A stretch of 64,000 nt of DNA from a bacterium (lineage in GTDB: Bacteria > Verrucomicrobiota > Verrucomicrobiia > Limisphaerales > UBA11358). The notes beneath the pieces are model-generated. The model did no database searches and was not told where the DNA came from. It saw nothing but the letters and a program-made list of their open reading frames with translations. The translations under genes were made by a program, and so were the position numbers. Position 1 is the stretch's first letter; each line of letters opens with the position of its first letter. The stretch lies in NCBI GenBank assembly GCA_021817945.1, contig JAKAFL010000002.1, positions 148,929 to 212,928 on the forward strand, given 5' to 3'. Shown one piece after another: positions 17,176 through 26,306 of the stretch.

Positions 17176-18053
17176 TCCACATTCTGGGCCTGTTCACGAA
17201 ATTTTTCCAGTTCAGCCTTCAGGTTGACAGCCTCGCGTGAGATCAAGGCATCGTTGGCTTTGGAACTGATGGTGTTGATTTCCCGGTTGATTTCCTGGGA
17301 TAAAAAATCCAGCGTGCGGCCCACGGATCCGGCGGCTTGGCGGCAGTCTTCAAACTGCTGGAAGTGGCTTTCCAGCCTGGTCAATTCCTCGGATATATCC
17401 GAGCGATCGGCAAAGAGGACGATTTCCTTGAGGATGCGCTCATCGTCATCAACCACGGATGCCAAGCCGGAGGCGCGTATGCGACCCAGGAGGAGCTTAT
17501 GGTGGTTTTCCGCCACCTTGGGGGCCTGCTGGCGTATGCGCTCCACGGACTGGCGCATGATTTGAACACGGGATGAAAGGTCTTCAGCCAGGTGCAGTCC
17601 TTCCCGGCTTCGCATGGCCAGGAGCGCGGTAATGGCCTGGTCCAGCGCTTTTTGGAGAACAGGCTGGATTTGCTCATGATCCTTCAATTCATTGGAAGCC
17701 TCGAAAAGCCCGGGCACACGAAGAATGTGGTCCAGGCTCAAGCTTCCGGCCAGGTCCAATTCTCTGGCCATCGAGCGCAATTCGCTGGCATAGCTTCGGG
17801 CCAAGTCCAAGTTCAACCGGGGCCGCGCCCCCAGCAGGCTGGAGCCCACTTCAATGAAAACACGAACGGTGACCCTTCCCCGCGCGATGGATTCCTGGAT
17901 CCGTTCACGAATGATTCCCTCAAGACCCTCCCATTCCCTGGGCAGGCTGACAACCAATTCCGCCTGTCGCCGGTTCACCGCCGCCAGTTCCACGGAAACC
18001 TTGAAACCATCCTCCGCGCATTCACCGTGACCGCATCCTGTCATGGATTTCAT
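17172..18053 (-). CDS. yicC: YicC family endoribonuclease-like protein
   Basis: 293 residues from the ATG at 18053, giving the family N-terminus 'MKSMTGCGHGE'; another ATG lies 5 codons upstream. The usual C-terminal signature 'GRTLDFLSQEINREINTISSK' is present. YicC proteins act as hexameric endoribonucleases in Escherichia coli and related species (established for the family). The gene directly precedes gmk with a 4-bp overlap, the common arrangement. The window shows no further regulation. Confidence 0.92.
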   Translation of the reverse strand: MKSMTGCGHGECAEDGFKVSVELAAVNRRQAELVVSLPREWEGLEGIIRERIQESIARGRVTVRVFIEVGSSLLGARPRLNLDLARSYASELRSMARELDLAGSLSLDHILRVPGLFEASNELKDHEQIQPVLQKALDQAITALLAMRSREGLHLAEDLSSRVQIMRQSVERIRQQAPKVAENHHKLLLGRIRASGLASVVDDDERILKEIVLFADRSDISEELTRLESHFQQFEDCRQAAGSVGRTLDFLSQEINREINTISSKANDALISREAVNLKAELEKFREQAQNVE

Positions 18054-18349
18054 GGGGTCAATATGCAAAACACCGGTGATTCTAGCGATGAAATTCGGAT
18101 TGGAATAAACTGCAAATGGCGGTGGATTGACTGGCCGGAATAATCGCTCATCCCGGTTTGGAGACAGGCGGACGCGGGATTCAATAAAACCACCGGCTTC
18201 CCATGTCTTTTTGGGGGGATGAGAAATGAGATGTCTGATTTTGAGGGCGGTTTACGCAGTTGAGTTTTTGGGGCAAATATGAAATTATTTGCGCTCTGCC
18301 AGGTTGCCGGAGAGTGCGGTTGCATCGCCGGGCTGCCGGGATCATCAAA

Positions 18350-19681
18350 TTGCGAACCCTATATAACATTGCTTTTCAGGTTTTTTTTGTGCTGGCATCG
18401 CCCTATTATTTTTGGCGGCTGATTCGCCGGGGCAATTGGGTGGATGGTTTTGGCCAGCGATTTGCGCGCTACGACCGCGGGGTGAATCAGGCGCTGACAA
18501 ACCGGCATGTGATCTGGATACATGCGGTAAGCGTGGGAGAAGTGGGTCTTTGCACCCAGTTGATCCGCGCCATGGAGCCGCGGGCGCCAAATGTTAAGTT
18601 TGTGGTTTCATGCACCACCACGACGGGCATGCAGGAATACCGCAGGCGACTGCCGGCGCATATCCTGAAGATCTATTATCCCGTGGACCGAAGCCGTTAT
18701 GTTCGGCGGGCCATTGCGGTGATCAACCCGCAAGCCATCATTTTGTTGGAAGCGGAAATCTGGCCCAACTTCATCTGGCGTGCCCGGGACCTTAGACTCC
18801 CACTATTCCTGGCCAATGCACGGTTGTCAGACCGCTCATTTCCCCGGTACCGTCGTCATGGATGGTTGTTTCGGGATTTGTTTGGATCTTTTTCCGGGGT
18901 GGGATGCCAGAGTGAAAAAGATGCAGCCCGACTGGTGGAGGTGGGATGCCGTCCTGACGCGGTGAAAGTGGTGGGGAACCTCAAATTTGATGCCGCCAAA
19001 GCATCGAACCCCCGCAAACTGGATGTACGGGAAATGCTCAGGAGTATTGGAGTTTCTGAAAACGCCCCTGTTTTGGTGGCGGGCAGCACGCACGATGGTG
19101 AGGAAGCAATGCTTGTGGATATCGCAGCCCATTTGCGCAAAAAATTTCCCTCGCTGTTTTTGATCCTGGTACCCCGTCATTTTGAACGGACCAAAGCGCT
19201 GGTCCAGCAATTGCGGGGCAAAGGCGCACGCCTCGCGGTGCGCAGCGAAGTGGAACCATCCTCACGATCTGCCCAGGGATCGGTGGACGTCCTGCTGGTG
19301 AATACCACGGGTGAACTGGTCTGTTTTTATGAGGCGGCCAGCGTGGTTTTTGTGGGTAAAAGCCTTACGGCGAAAGGCGGCCAAAACCCGCTGGAACCGG
19401 CGTCATTGGGAAAACCGGTGGTTTTCGGCCCCAACATGCAAAATTTCAAGGATATCGTCCGCATCCTGATGGACCATCAGGCGGCGGTGTCAGTGCGGGA
19501 TTCCAGGCATTTGGAGGAAACACTGGCAGACCTGCTTGGGAACCCGCAGCGGTGCGCAGATCTGGGTGCGCGGGCGCTTGCGGCGGTTCATTCAAACCAA
19601 GGCGCGGTGAATCGCACAGTGGAAATGATCTTGCCGCACCTTCAAGCAAGAGGCATTTATGTGACGCCATCCCCCGGTTGA
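18350..19681 (+). CDS. waaA: 3-deoxy-D-manno-octulosonic acid (Kdo) transferase
   Basis: 443 residues starting at a TTG (18350) that gives '(M)RTLYNIAFQVFFVLASPYY', the typical family N-terminus with its membrane anchor; TTG at 18260 is a longer alternative. The motifs 'IWIHAVSVGEVG', 'LLEAEIWPNF', 'VAGSTHDGEE' and 'GGQNPLEPASLGKPVVFGP' mark a GT-B Kdo transferase. It adds Kdo to lipid IVA at the inner membrane during LPS core assembly. Together with lptD in this window it shows that the organism builds LPS. Confidence 0.93.
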   Translation: MRTLYNIAFQVFFVLASPYYFWRLIRRGNWVDGFGQRFARYDRGVNQALTNRHVIWIHAVSVGEVGLCTQLIRAMEPRAPNVKFVVSCTTTTGMQEYRRRLPAHILKIYYPVDRSRYVRRAIAVINPQAIILLEAEIWPNFIWRARDLRLPLFLANARLSDRSFPRYRRHGWLFRDLFGSFSGVGCQSEKDAARLVEVGCRPDAVKVVGNLKFDAAKASNPRKLDVREMLRSIGVSENAPVLVAGSTHDGEEAMLVDIAAHLRKKFPSLFLILVPRHFERTKALVQQLRGKGARLAVRSEVEPSSRSAQGSVDVLLVNTTGELVCFYEAASVVFVGKSLTAKGGQNPLEPASLGKPVVFGPNMQNFKDIVRILMDHQAAVSVRDSRHLEETLADLLGNPQRCADLGARALAAVHSNQGAVNRTVEMILPHLQARGIYVTPSPG

Positions 19682-19713
19682 ATTAATAATTAAATCAACG
19701 GTTAAAACATCAC

Positions 19714-19742
19714 TTGACGAAGCAGGCAGCCCTTTTCATATT
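19714..19742 (+). promoter_or_regulatory. predicted sigma-70 promoter of rpoD
   Basis: TTGACG at 19714-19719 and CATATT at 19737-19742 are separated by 17 bp, and lie about 36 bp upstream of the rpoD ATG. The -35 matches consensus in five of six positions; the -10 is moderate. An AAGGA-like ribosome site lies just before the ATG. Confidence 0.5.
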
Positions 19743-19778
19743 GGCCATCAGATTTAAACAGACCACAAGGACGGCCTT

Positions 19779-21485
19779 ATGACGCACCCCACCAAACCAA
19801 CAAAGGTCCAGGAAGAATCCCAGGTCGGCCCGCCAAAGAGCGGTACGCCCTCTTTGGCAATGATTTTTGCCGAGAAAATCAAGGCTTTGGTTCGATTGGG
19901 CAGGGAGCAGGGCCAGATCACCTTTGAAGATGTCAATGAGGTTTTGACCGATGAATTTTCCACTCCGGCCTATCTGGACCAGGTATTGGCCAAACTGCGG
20001 GAACTGGAGATCGAGGTGGTGGATGCAGCGGACATGGACATGGTGAAACCAGTTGAGGCAGAGGAAGAAGAGGATGGGCCTAAGACGGAATCACTGGAGG
20101 ATCCGGTGCGCATGTACCTCAAGCAGATGGGTGCGGTAAATTTGTTGACCCGGGAGCAAGAAGTGGCCATCTCCAAGCGCATCGAAGCAGCCGAAGGCGA
20201 CCTGCGACGAATTTTTTGCCGGTTTGGGTTTGCGGCCAAGGAACATATTACCATGGCGGAACATCTGCTGGCGGATCCACCCCGGGAACGATTTGACCGC
20301 GTGGTTCTGGAGTCTTTGGTCGAGAAAAGGGAGGTTCATATACGGCGTCTGAAACGGCTGGTAAAACATGCGCGGGATCTGGATCACCAGGTGGACTGCA
20401 AATTCGTTCAATGGAGAGACGCCCATTCAGGGGCAAAGCGGGCGCAGATCTGGGCTGAATACGAGAAACTGGAGCGCCGGCTCAAGGGGCTTTTCCCAAA
20501 ATTCGGCTTCAAGCACAAGGTGGTTGAGGAAATGATGCCGGTGGCCCACAACATGCATGACAAATTTCAGTATTCCATTCATGCACTGGAGGAAACCCGC
20601 GACCAGAGAGAATCCATTGCACAGAAGCACCTGGCCGAAGCGGAGCAGCAGACGATCCGGGCACTGGAGGAATTGGTGCGGATGACCCACACCGACTTTC
20701 TAGCGGCGTATGACCGCTTGCGGGACGCCTCCACCAGGGCCATCCAAGCCAAAACAGAGATGGTGGAGGCCAACCTCAGGCTGGTTATTTCCATCGCCAA
20801 GAAATACACCAACCGGGGGCTCTCCTTCCTGGACCTGATTCAAGAGGGAAACATCGGGTTGATGAAGGCGGTGGAAAAATTCGAATACAAACGCGGATAC
20901 AAGTTCTCCACCTATTCCACCTGGTGGATCCGCCAGGCCATCACCCGCAGTATTGCCGACCAGGCCCGCACCATTCGCATCCCGGTGCACATGATTGAGG
21001 TCATCAACAAACTGATGCGCGCCCAGAAAAAACTTTTGCAGGAGCTGGGACGCGAGGCGCAGCCGGAGGAACTTGCCGATGAATTGCAAATGCCCGTGGA
21101 CCGAATTCGCGGCATCATTAAAATGGCACAGCAGCCCGTCTCACTTCAATCCCCCGTGGGTGACGGGGAGGATGCCAGTTTTGGCGATTTCATCGAGGAT
21201 AAAGGCGCTGAGAATCCACTGGACATCACCAGCTTCAGTCTTTTGAAAGACAGGATTGGCGACGTCCTCGGCAGCCTCAACGAGCGGGAGCGCCAGGTGT
21301 TGGAATTGCGGTTTGGAATTGGGGATGGCAACCCCCGAACGCTTGAGGAGGTGGGCGTTCAATTTAATGTCACCCGGGAAAGAATCCGGCAAATCGAGGC
21401 CAAAGCTCTTCGCAAAATGCGCCATCCCACCCGCATCAAACTGCTGAATGGATTTTTGGAGGTGAACAAAACCGCGCTGGACTGA
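19779..21485 (+). CDS. rpoD: primary RNA polymerase sigma factor RpoD
   Basis: 568 residues. Region 1.1-like N-terminus ('[19 protein letters not shown]'), region 1.2 ('[12 protein letters not shown]'), a non-conserved region of ~200 residues, region 2 ('[17 protein letters not shown]', '[13 protein letters not shown]'), region 3 and region 4 with the final helix-turn-helix '[20 protein letters not shown]'. It directs core RNA polymerase to housekeeping promoters. The presence of both 1.1 and the complete 2.4 and 4.2 regions argues for the primary sigma rather than an alternative one. Confidence 0.96.
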   Translation: MTHPTKPTKVQEESQVGPPKSGTPSLAMIFAEKIKALVRLGREQGQITFEDVNEVLTDEFSTPAYLDQVLAKLRELEIEVVDAADMDMVKPVEAEEEEDGPKTESLEDPVRMYLKQMGAVNLLTREQEVAISKRIEAAEGDLRRIFCRFGFAAKEHITMAEHLLADPPRERFDRVVLESLVEKREVHIRRLKRLVKHARDLDHQVDCKFVQWRDAHSGAKRAQIWAEYEKLERRLKGLFPKFGFKHKVVEEMMPVAHNMHDKFQYSIHALEETRDQRESIAQKHLAEAEQQTIRALEELVRMTHTDFLAAYDRLRDASTRAIQAKTEMVEANLRLVISIAKKYTNRGLSFLDLIQEGNIGLMKAVEKFEYKRGYKFSTYSTWWIRQAITRSIADQARTIRIPVHMIEVINKLMRAQKKLLQELGREAQPEELADELQMPVDRIRGIIKMAQQPVSLQSPVGDGEDASFGDFIEDKGAENPLDITSFSLLKDRIGDVLGSLNERERQVLELRFGIGDGNPRTLEEVGVQFNVTRERIRQIEAKALRKMRHPTRIKLLNGFLEVNKTALD

Positions 21486-21627
21486 GTCGCCCCCTGAATG
21501 GCCTCCCGAAATTCTGGAGTCCAAAAAACGTCTCCTGCGATCCAAACTGCCTGGCAGGCGGCTTTCGGGAAAATTGGAAAAACCACGTCCCTCCGGTTTT
21601 GAAAAACCACCCCGGGGGAACAATGGT

Positions 21628-22800
21628 CTAACCTGCCTTGTCCACCTTCTCCACGGCCTGGCGAATGGTTTTTAAGAAAACATCCACGCCTTGGTCAAAG
21701 GCGGCGGATAATTCCATAACCTTGGTTTTTTTGACCTTCTGCTTGAATTTCTTCAGGTTGGCTTCCGCCGCCGGTTCATCCATTTTATTGGCCACGACCA
21801 GGCGCGGTTTTTCCAGCATTGCTGGATCGTAAAGTTCCAGTTCCCGCAGCAATTGGTGGAAATCATCCCAAGGCTGGCGGTTATCCGTTCCGGCCATGTC
21901 CAGGAGCATGACCAGCACGCTGCATCGTTTGATGTGGCGCAGAAATTCGTGACCCAACCCCACGTTCAAATGGGCGCCCTCGATCAGGCCCGGAACGTCA
22001 CATACGGTCAGGCGCTTCCAATCGGGGTATTCCACAATCCCGATTTGGGGATGAAGTGTTGTGAAAGGATAGGGAGCCACCTTGGGGCGTGCCCGGGATA
22101 TGGCGGTCAGCAGCGTGGACTTTCCCGCATTGGGATAACCCACCAATCCCACCTCCGCCATGATCCTCAATTCAAACAAGAATTCGCCCTCGTCCCCAGG
22201 TTCCCCTGGTTGGGCAAAACGCGGAGTCTGCCGTGCGGCCGTGGCAAAATTACGATTTCCCAAACCGCCGCGGCCTCCCTTGCATAAAATAAATTTCTGG
22301 CCATGAACAGTAAGGTCCGCCACCAATTCCCCGGGAGAATTTACGGACGCTTCATTGTGGCTCGAACCCGGGGATTCCCGGCTCAGGTCAATCTCCTGAG
22401 CCATGCTTCCCTGGGAACTGCGGAAAATGGGACGCAGGCTGACAGTGGAGGAAAAGTCTTTGGGGGATTCATCCTTGGATTCATCGGATGCGGCCTGGTT
22501 GCCCGGCAACTTCCAGACAAGGGTCCCGCACGGAACCTTGATGACCAGATCGCTTCCGGCATGACCATCCATGCCCTTGCCCATTCCCGCCTCACCATCC
22601 CGGGCTATCAATCGCGGAACGTAATATTGCTGGATAAGATTGTTTAAATCGTGGTCCGCCTGCAAAATGACACTGCCACCACGTCCGCCATTGCCTCCGC
22701 TGGGCCCGCCCTTGGTGACATAGGCTTCACGGTGAAAGGCCACACACCCTTTGCCCCCGTGGCCGGCACGGGCGTAAATTTTAATTTCATCAATAAACAT
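21628..22800 (-). CDS. obg: Obg family GTPase with an insertion in the Obg fold
   Basis: 390 residues from the ATG giving 'MFIDEIKIYARAGHGGKG'. The glycine-rich Obg fold (1-~215) is followed by the G domain: G1 'GYPNAGKST' (221-229), G3 'DVPGLIEGAH', G4 'NKMD'. It binds the large ribosomal subunit and acts in its assembly and the stress response (family knowledge). About 58 residues (roughly 100-157), rich in Ser, Glu and Asp, are inserted inside the Obg fold between 'CGTLVWKLP' and 'LVADLTVHGQ'. The C-terminal OCT domain is missing, as in many species. It is downstream of rpmA, the usual order. Confidence 0.94.
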   Translation of the reverse strand: MFIDEIKIYARAGHGGKGCVAFHREAYVTKGGPSGGNGGRGGSVILQADHDLNNLIQQYYVPRLIARDGEAGMGKGMDGHAGSDLVIKVPCGTLVWKLPGNQAASDESKDESPKDFSSTVSLRPIFRSSQGSMAQEIDLSRESPGSSHNEASVNSPGELVADLTVHGQKFILCKGGRGGLGNRNFATAARQTPRFAQPGEPGDEGEFLFELRIMAEVGLVGYPNAGKSTLLTAISRARPKVAPYPFTTLHPQIGIVEYPDWKRLTVCDVPGLIEGAHLNVGLGHEFLRHIKRCSVLVMLLDMAGTDNRQPWDDFHQLLRELELYDPAMLEKPRLVVANKMDEPAAEANLKKFKQKVKKTKVMELSAAFDQGVDVFLKTIRQAVEKVDKAG

Positions 22801-22865
22801 GCAAAGCTGCCGGAGCAATCACCCCGGCTTTTGTAAACGAAAGATTGATTCGAACCAAACAAAAA

Positions 22866-22888
22866 AGGCGAGGCCCAAGACCTCGCCT
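22866..22888 (-). terminator. intrinsic terminator between rpmA and obg
   Basis: Perfect 8-bp stem 'aggcgagg' (22866-22873) with 'cctcgcct' (22881-22888), loop of 7, followed on the minus strand by six T residues. It lies just past rpmA, so obg either depends on readthrough or has its own promoter in the ~60 bp before its start. Confidence 0.9.
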
Positions 22889-22921
22889 CACTATTGAAAG
22901 CGAATTTTAAAAAAACAGGGT

Positions 22922-23185
22922 CTAGTTTTTTACCGTGGCGGGAGTGGTGATGACGTTCACGCGACGGCTGCCTTTATCAAACTGAACCTTACCCTCAGCG
23001 AGAGCAAACAGGGTCCAATCACGGCCTGTTCCCACGTTTTTACCGGCGATAAACCGGCTGCCCCGCTGGCGGATGAGAATGCTGCCGGCGGTGACCTGGG
23101 TGCCACCAAACTCTTTCACACCCAGACGCTTGCTGACGCTATCGCGCCCGTTTTTAACGCTGCCTTGTCCCTTTTTGTGTGCCAT
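22922..23185 (-). CDS. rpmA: 50S ribosomal protein L27
   Basis: 87 residues: '[20 protein letters not shown]', then '[21 protein letters not shown]' and '[18 protein letters not shown]', the standard L27 sequence. L27 reaches the peptidyl transferase centre with its N-terminal tail. No cleavable N-terminal extension of the Firmicutes type is present. It follows rplU after 12 bp in a two-gene ribosomal unit. Confidence 0.97.
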   Translation of the reverse strand: MAHKKGQGSVKNGRDSVSKRLGVKEFGGTQVTAGSILIRQRGSRFIAGKNVGTGRDWTLFALAEGKVQFDKGSRRVNVITTPATVKN

Positions 23186-23197
23186 AAAATCTAAATA

Positions 23198-23509
23198 TTA
23201 AGCGTGGATGGCGGTTATTTTCACAACGGTCAATTCCTGCCGATGCCCGATTGTTTTGTGATAACCTTTGCGGCGTTTCATCTTGAACGTGATTTTTTTG
23301 TCGCCTCGGATGTGGCTGACCACATCGGCGGCCACAGTGGCCCCGGCAAGAGTTGGCGCGCCCACGCTCACCTTGCCGTCTTTATTTACCAACAAGACAC
23401 GATCAAAGGTGTGCGCGCTGCCGGCCTCAACCTCAAGGCGTTCAATTTCGATGGTGTCGCCCGCAGCGACACGGTACTGCTTGCTTCCGGTTTCTAATAC
23501 AGCGTACAT
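23198..23509 (-). CDS. rplU: 50S ribosomal protein L21
   Basis: 103 residues from the ATG at 23509 ('[18 protein letters not shown]'); the open frame continues upstream but the extra residues are not part of L21. The conserved '[20 protein letters not shown]' near the C-terminus binds 23S rRNA. It is the first gene of the rplU-rpmA unit, with a strong promoter immediately before it. Confidence 0.96.
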   Translation of the reverse strand: MYAVLETGSKQYRVAAGDTIEIERLEVEAGSAHTFDRVLLVNKDGKVSVGAPTLAGATVAADVVSHIRGDKKITFKMKRRKGYHKTIGHRQELTVVKITAIHA

Positions 23510-23534
23510 AAAGTAATCCCGCAAAGGGTTAGAC

Positions 23535-23563
23535 ATTAAACAGGAGGCCAGAAAACTTGTCAA
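23535..23563 (-). promoter_or_regulatory. predicted strong sigma-70 promoter of rplU-rpmA
   Basis: On the minus strand TTGACA (23563-23558), a 17-bp spacer, and TTTAAT (23540-23535). The -10 ends about 25 bp before the rplU ATG, which implies a short leader. The near-consensus sequence fits a highly expressed ribosomal gene. Confidence 0.75.
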
Positions 23564-24030
23564 CGATTGATTTTTAATTTTTCAAAGCCCTCAAAAAGTC
23601 CACGGAAGTTCGCGCGATTGCCCATTTGACGGCACGGCAGAACCAACAAGGCGCCAATTGGCCTCATCGCGGTTTGCGCGCAAGTAATGGCAGCCCCAAT
23701 TTATTGTCGCTCGCTTGATCCTAAAGCCTTACAGCGCCATGATCCATCCCATTTCAGGTCCAAGGAACTCATCGCCCTGCTGTTTTAGCATGCAACTATA
23801 TGATTCAAAGATGTTTATGAAAAAATGGGACAGACCTGGCCCGAAGCCAAGCTGCGACCGCCTCTGGGAACTTCGCGAAATTTGTTTTACAGGGTGGCTG
23901 ATACCTTGGGAGGAAACTCAAACTGAGTTTTGCAAACAAGAGTTCACACGGCTTGAAGGGGTTAAATTAGGTAGATGCCTTTCGGATTCAACAGACGACC
24001 CAGCAGTTCAAACTGTTCCATCGCCGCGCT
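23564..24030. other. intergenic stretch, no gene seen
   Basis: About 470 bp between the rplU promoter and the TMEM175-like gene. A 119-codon plus-strand frame (23715-24074) exists but its product looks random and runs into the antisense of a real gene. No tRNA, RNase P or tmRNA signature was recognised. Confidence 0.45.
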
Positions 24031-24678
24031 CTATCGTCCGGGCCGGGCCATGTGCTTTCGATGCAAAGGGGTGATAAAGAAAAGTGGCGTGGCAAAATAA
24101 ATTCCAAACGCCAGAGCCGGGTGAACCCAGGCAAGTCCCGCTCCAGTGAGATAGGAAACCGGCCCCACCCAGGATTTGCGCAGAACCAGAGGATCCTCAA
24201 GCGCCAGCATTTCCGGACGGGCTGTTCTCTTTAAAATATACGCATATAACCCAATAAAAAGGATCGTGTTGACAGCCATTGTCACCCCAAACAAACCCAC
24301 CGCCAGGGGATTATTCGGATATTGTCCCATCAGCGCGGTTGGAAAGGGCACCAGGGATTGAAACATCAGGAAAATGGAATTGATCCAAACCATCCCATAA
24401 TCGGCATGCCCTGCCAGATGGAGCAAGTGGTGGTGATTCAACCAGAATTTGGCCACGATGACGAAACTGATCATCCAACTTAGAAACTGGGGCAAGGCGG
24501 CAACCAAAGCCCGACCCAACTCCAATGGAGTAGGGTGTGCTGGCAATGAAATGTCCTTCAAATCCATGACCAGCAAGGTTGCTGCCACGGCAAATATGCC
24601 ATCACTGAATGCCTCGATCCGGCCCAATGGAAGATTGCCTTCTTTGAGGCGAAAGAAAAGGTTTTGAAAAGGGTTCAT
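24031..24678 (-). CDS. TMEM175-like (DUF1211) membrane protein
   Basis: 215 residues with about six membrane helices. The first helix carries the family signature 'RIEAFSDGIFAVAATLLVMDL', matching the RxxxFSD motif of TMEM175 proteins, which are tetrameric potassium-leak channels (established for some bacterial and human members). Histidines in 'FWLNHHHLLHLAGHADYG' follow, also typical. It is monocistronic as far as can be seen. The upstream side holds a short solo end of the dispersed repeat family, within ~75 bp of the start codon. Confidence 0.88.
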   Translation of the reverse strand: MNPFQNLFFRLKEGNLPLGRIEAFSDGIFAVAATLLVMDLKDISLPAHPTPLELGRALVAALPQFLSWMISFVIVAKFWLNHHHLLHLAGHADYGMVWINSIFLMFQSLVPFPTALMGQYPNNPLAVGLFGVTMAVNTILFIGLYAYILKRTARPEMLALEDPLVLRKSWVGPVSYLTGAGLAWVHPALAFGIYFATPLFFITPLHRKHMARPGR

Positions 24679-24752
24679 GGCTCAACGATGCCCGCAAGCA
24701 TCGCCAGCCTGCAAACACCTGGCAAGCCTCCTTTGCAAAGCGTGGAGGCGAA

Positions 24753-24813
24753 GGGTGCATCCTGGCTTTTGAGCGGTTCATCCCCGGTATTTGAAATTTC
24801 AAAAACCTCCACA
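24753..24813 (-). repeat. solo end fragment of the MITE-like repeat family, piece D
   Basis: Read on the minus strand this stretch runs 'GGAGGTTTTTGAAATTTCAA' and ends 'CTCAAAAGCCAGGATGCACCC'. It matches the right end of piece C at 34900-34960 ('GGAGGTTTTTGATATTTCAA' to 'GAGATGCACCC') over about 60 bp with a few changes. No hairpin modules remain. It lies between the TMEM175-like gene and the GH28 gene. Confidence 0.6.
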
Positions 24814-24854
24814 TGCCCCGCTAAAGCGCGAGAAGAGCGAGCCGGGTGGCAGCC

Positions 24855-26117
24855 TCATTTGGAGGCCACCAGTCCGCTGCCCTGCACATTTGTCAGGCTC
24901 AGCAAAGGACCGGTGCAGCCGTTCACTCGGATGCCGCTGAGTCTCACGCCGGACATGTTTGCAAGTGAAATGCCCTGTTTGCAATGGCCCGAGATATTGA
25001 CCAGGGACAATCCCTCCAGCGGGCGCCGGGGAGAAATTTCCCTGGCGTCCACCAGCTTGGAGCAGTTGGCTGCACGAATTTCTGAAAAACTGAAATTCCG
25101 CCCCAGGGGAAAACCCGGAAGGCCCTCCACCGGATCATCCTCAGTGTTTAAGTTGCCGGCACTGGTCAGGTTGATTTTCAAGAACCCCCCCGCAAGAATG
25201 TCCAGGTCCTTGCCCGCAATGTTTTCAATGACCCCGGCGCGCCCGATGCGGGTCTTCACATAAATGCCAAAAGTCCGGCTGGCCAGCTTGCAATGCTCAA
25301 TGCGAATATTGCGGATGCCCCCGGAGGTCTCGCTGCCAATGCCAATACACGCAAAACGTCGCCCATGCAAAACGCACCGGGTGATGACCACATCCTCCGT
25401 GGGCTTGCCCAAACGAGCCCCGTCCAATCCGCGCCCGGATTTAAGGCTGATGGAATCATCGCCAGTGTCTATATCGCAATGTTCAATGCGCACCCTTTTG
25501 CAGGAATCCACATCAATGCCGTCACGACCACCAACAATGTGAACGTTTTCAATGAGAACATCAGTGCAAAAAGTCGGGTGCGTGGCCCAATTGCCGCCTT
25601 GCGTGACCGTAAAACCCTCCCAGCGAACCCGTTTGCAGTTCATCGGTTCAAGCACGACAACCCCCCGCGGATTTTGCGGCGCGGCAACCGCCGCATTTCC
25701 CTGAATGCGCCCCGGCCCAATGATGCCGGTGTCGTCCACGTTTGCCGAATAAATCAGCGCCCGCCGGCCCGGCTGCCAGCGGCCTTCCCAGCGGACATCC
25801 ATCATCGGATAGTCATTAAGGTCGGGACTACCCATGATGATGGAATCCTTCTCCAGCCGCAGAATGGTGCGATTGCCAATCTGCACACTGCCGATCAAAT
25901 ATTTTCCCGCCGGAACCACCACAAACCCGCCGCCAGAAATGGCACACGCGTCCAGCGCTTTTTGGAAGGCAACCGTATCCTCGTTGGTCCCGTCGCCAGT
26001 GGCCCCAAAATCACGGACGTTACACGTTGCCGCCGTTGCAGTCATTTTATGAGGCGGACACGCGCACCCTGCTGCTGCAATCACAAGAATAATGGCTGTG
26101 GAAAAAATCAAGTTCAT
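24855..26117 (-). CDS. glycoside hydrolase family 28 lipoprotein (polygalacturonase-like)
   Basis: 420 residues. The signal peptide ends in a lipobox-like 'IAAAGC', suggesting a lipid-anchored exported protein. The mature part begins with 'NVRDFGATGDGTNEDTVAFQ' and continues as a right-handed beta-helix. Active-site regions: 'GIDVDSCKRV' and 'DTGDDSISLKSG' (the Asp residues), 'IGIGSETSGGIRN' (in place of the classic GHG loop, as in exo-acting or rhamnogalacturonan-type members) and 'YVKTRIGRAG' (RIK-like motif). It probably degrades pectin-like polysaccharide. It has no neighbours of the same pathway. Confidence 0.85.
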   Translation of the reverse strand: MNLIFSTAIILVIAAAGCACPPHKMTATAATCNVRDFGATGDGTNEDTVAFQKALDACAISGGGFVVVPAGKYLIGSVQIGNRTILRLEKDSIIMGSPDLNDYPMMDVRWEGRWQPGRRALIYSANVDDTGIIGPGRIQGNAAVAAPQNPRGVVVLEPMNCKRVRWEGFTVTQGGNWATHPTFCTDVLIENVHIVGGRDGIDVDSCKRVRIEHCDIDTGDDSISLKSGRGLDGARLGKPTEDVVITRCVLHGRRFACIGIGSETSGGIRNIRIEHCKLASRTFGIYVKTRIGRAGVIENIAGKDLDILAGGFLKINLTSAGNLNTEDDPVEGLPGFPLGRNFSFSEIRAANCSKLVDAREISPRRPLEGLSLVNISGHCKQGISLANMSGVRLSGIRVNGCTGPLLSLTNVQGSGLVASK

Positions 26118-26306
26118 GAAAGAATGCCGTCGTCCGTTGGTCTCGTTTCCGCCGGAAATGGATCAAAACGCCTTTTGCCGTTAATCCCGCGAAGCCCCTG
26201 ATCTGCGGATTCCAGCGCAGCTTTTCAGTCTTCCGCAATCAGGCTTTGCCGCGTCGCCCAGTCTGGACGGCGAAACTTCTGATTTGCAAAACCGGCGCTG
26301 ATGACG

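Noticed and set aside
23715-24074. 119-codon plus-strand frame in the rplU to TMEM175 gap
   Set aside because: It overlaps the 3' end of the TMEM175-like gene in antisense and its product has no recognisable pattern.
25293-26201. 302-codon plus-strand frame
   Set aside because: Antisense to the GH28 gene; the GH28 motifs and signal peptide settle the strand.
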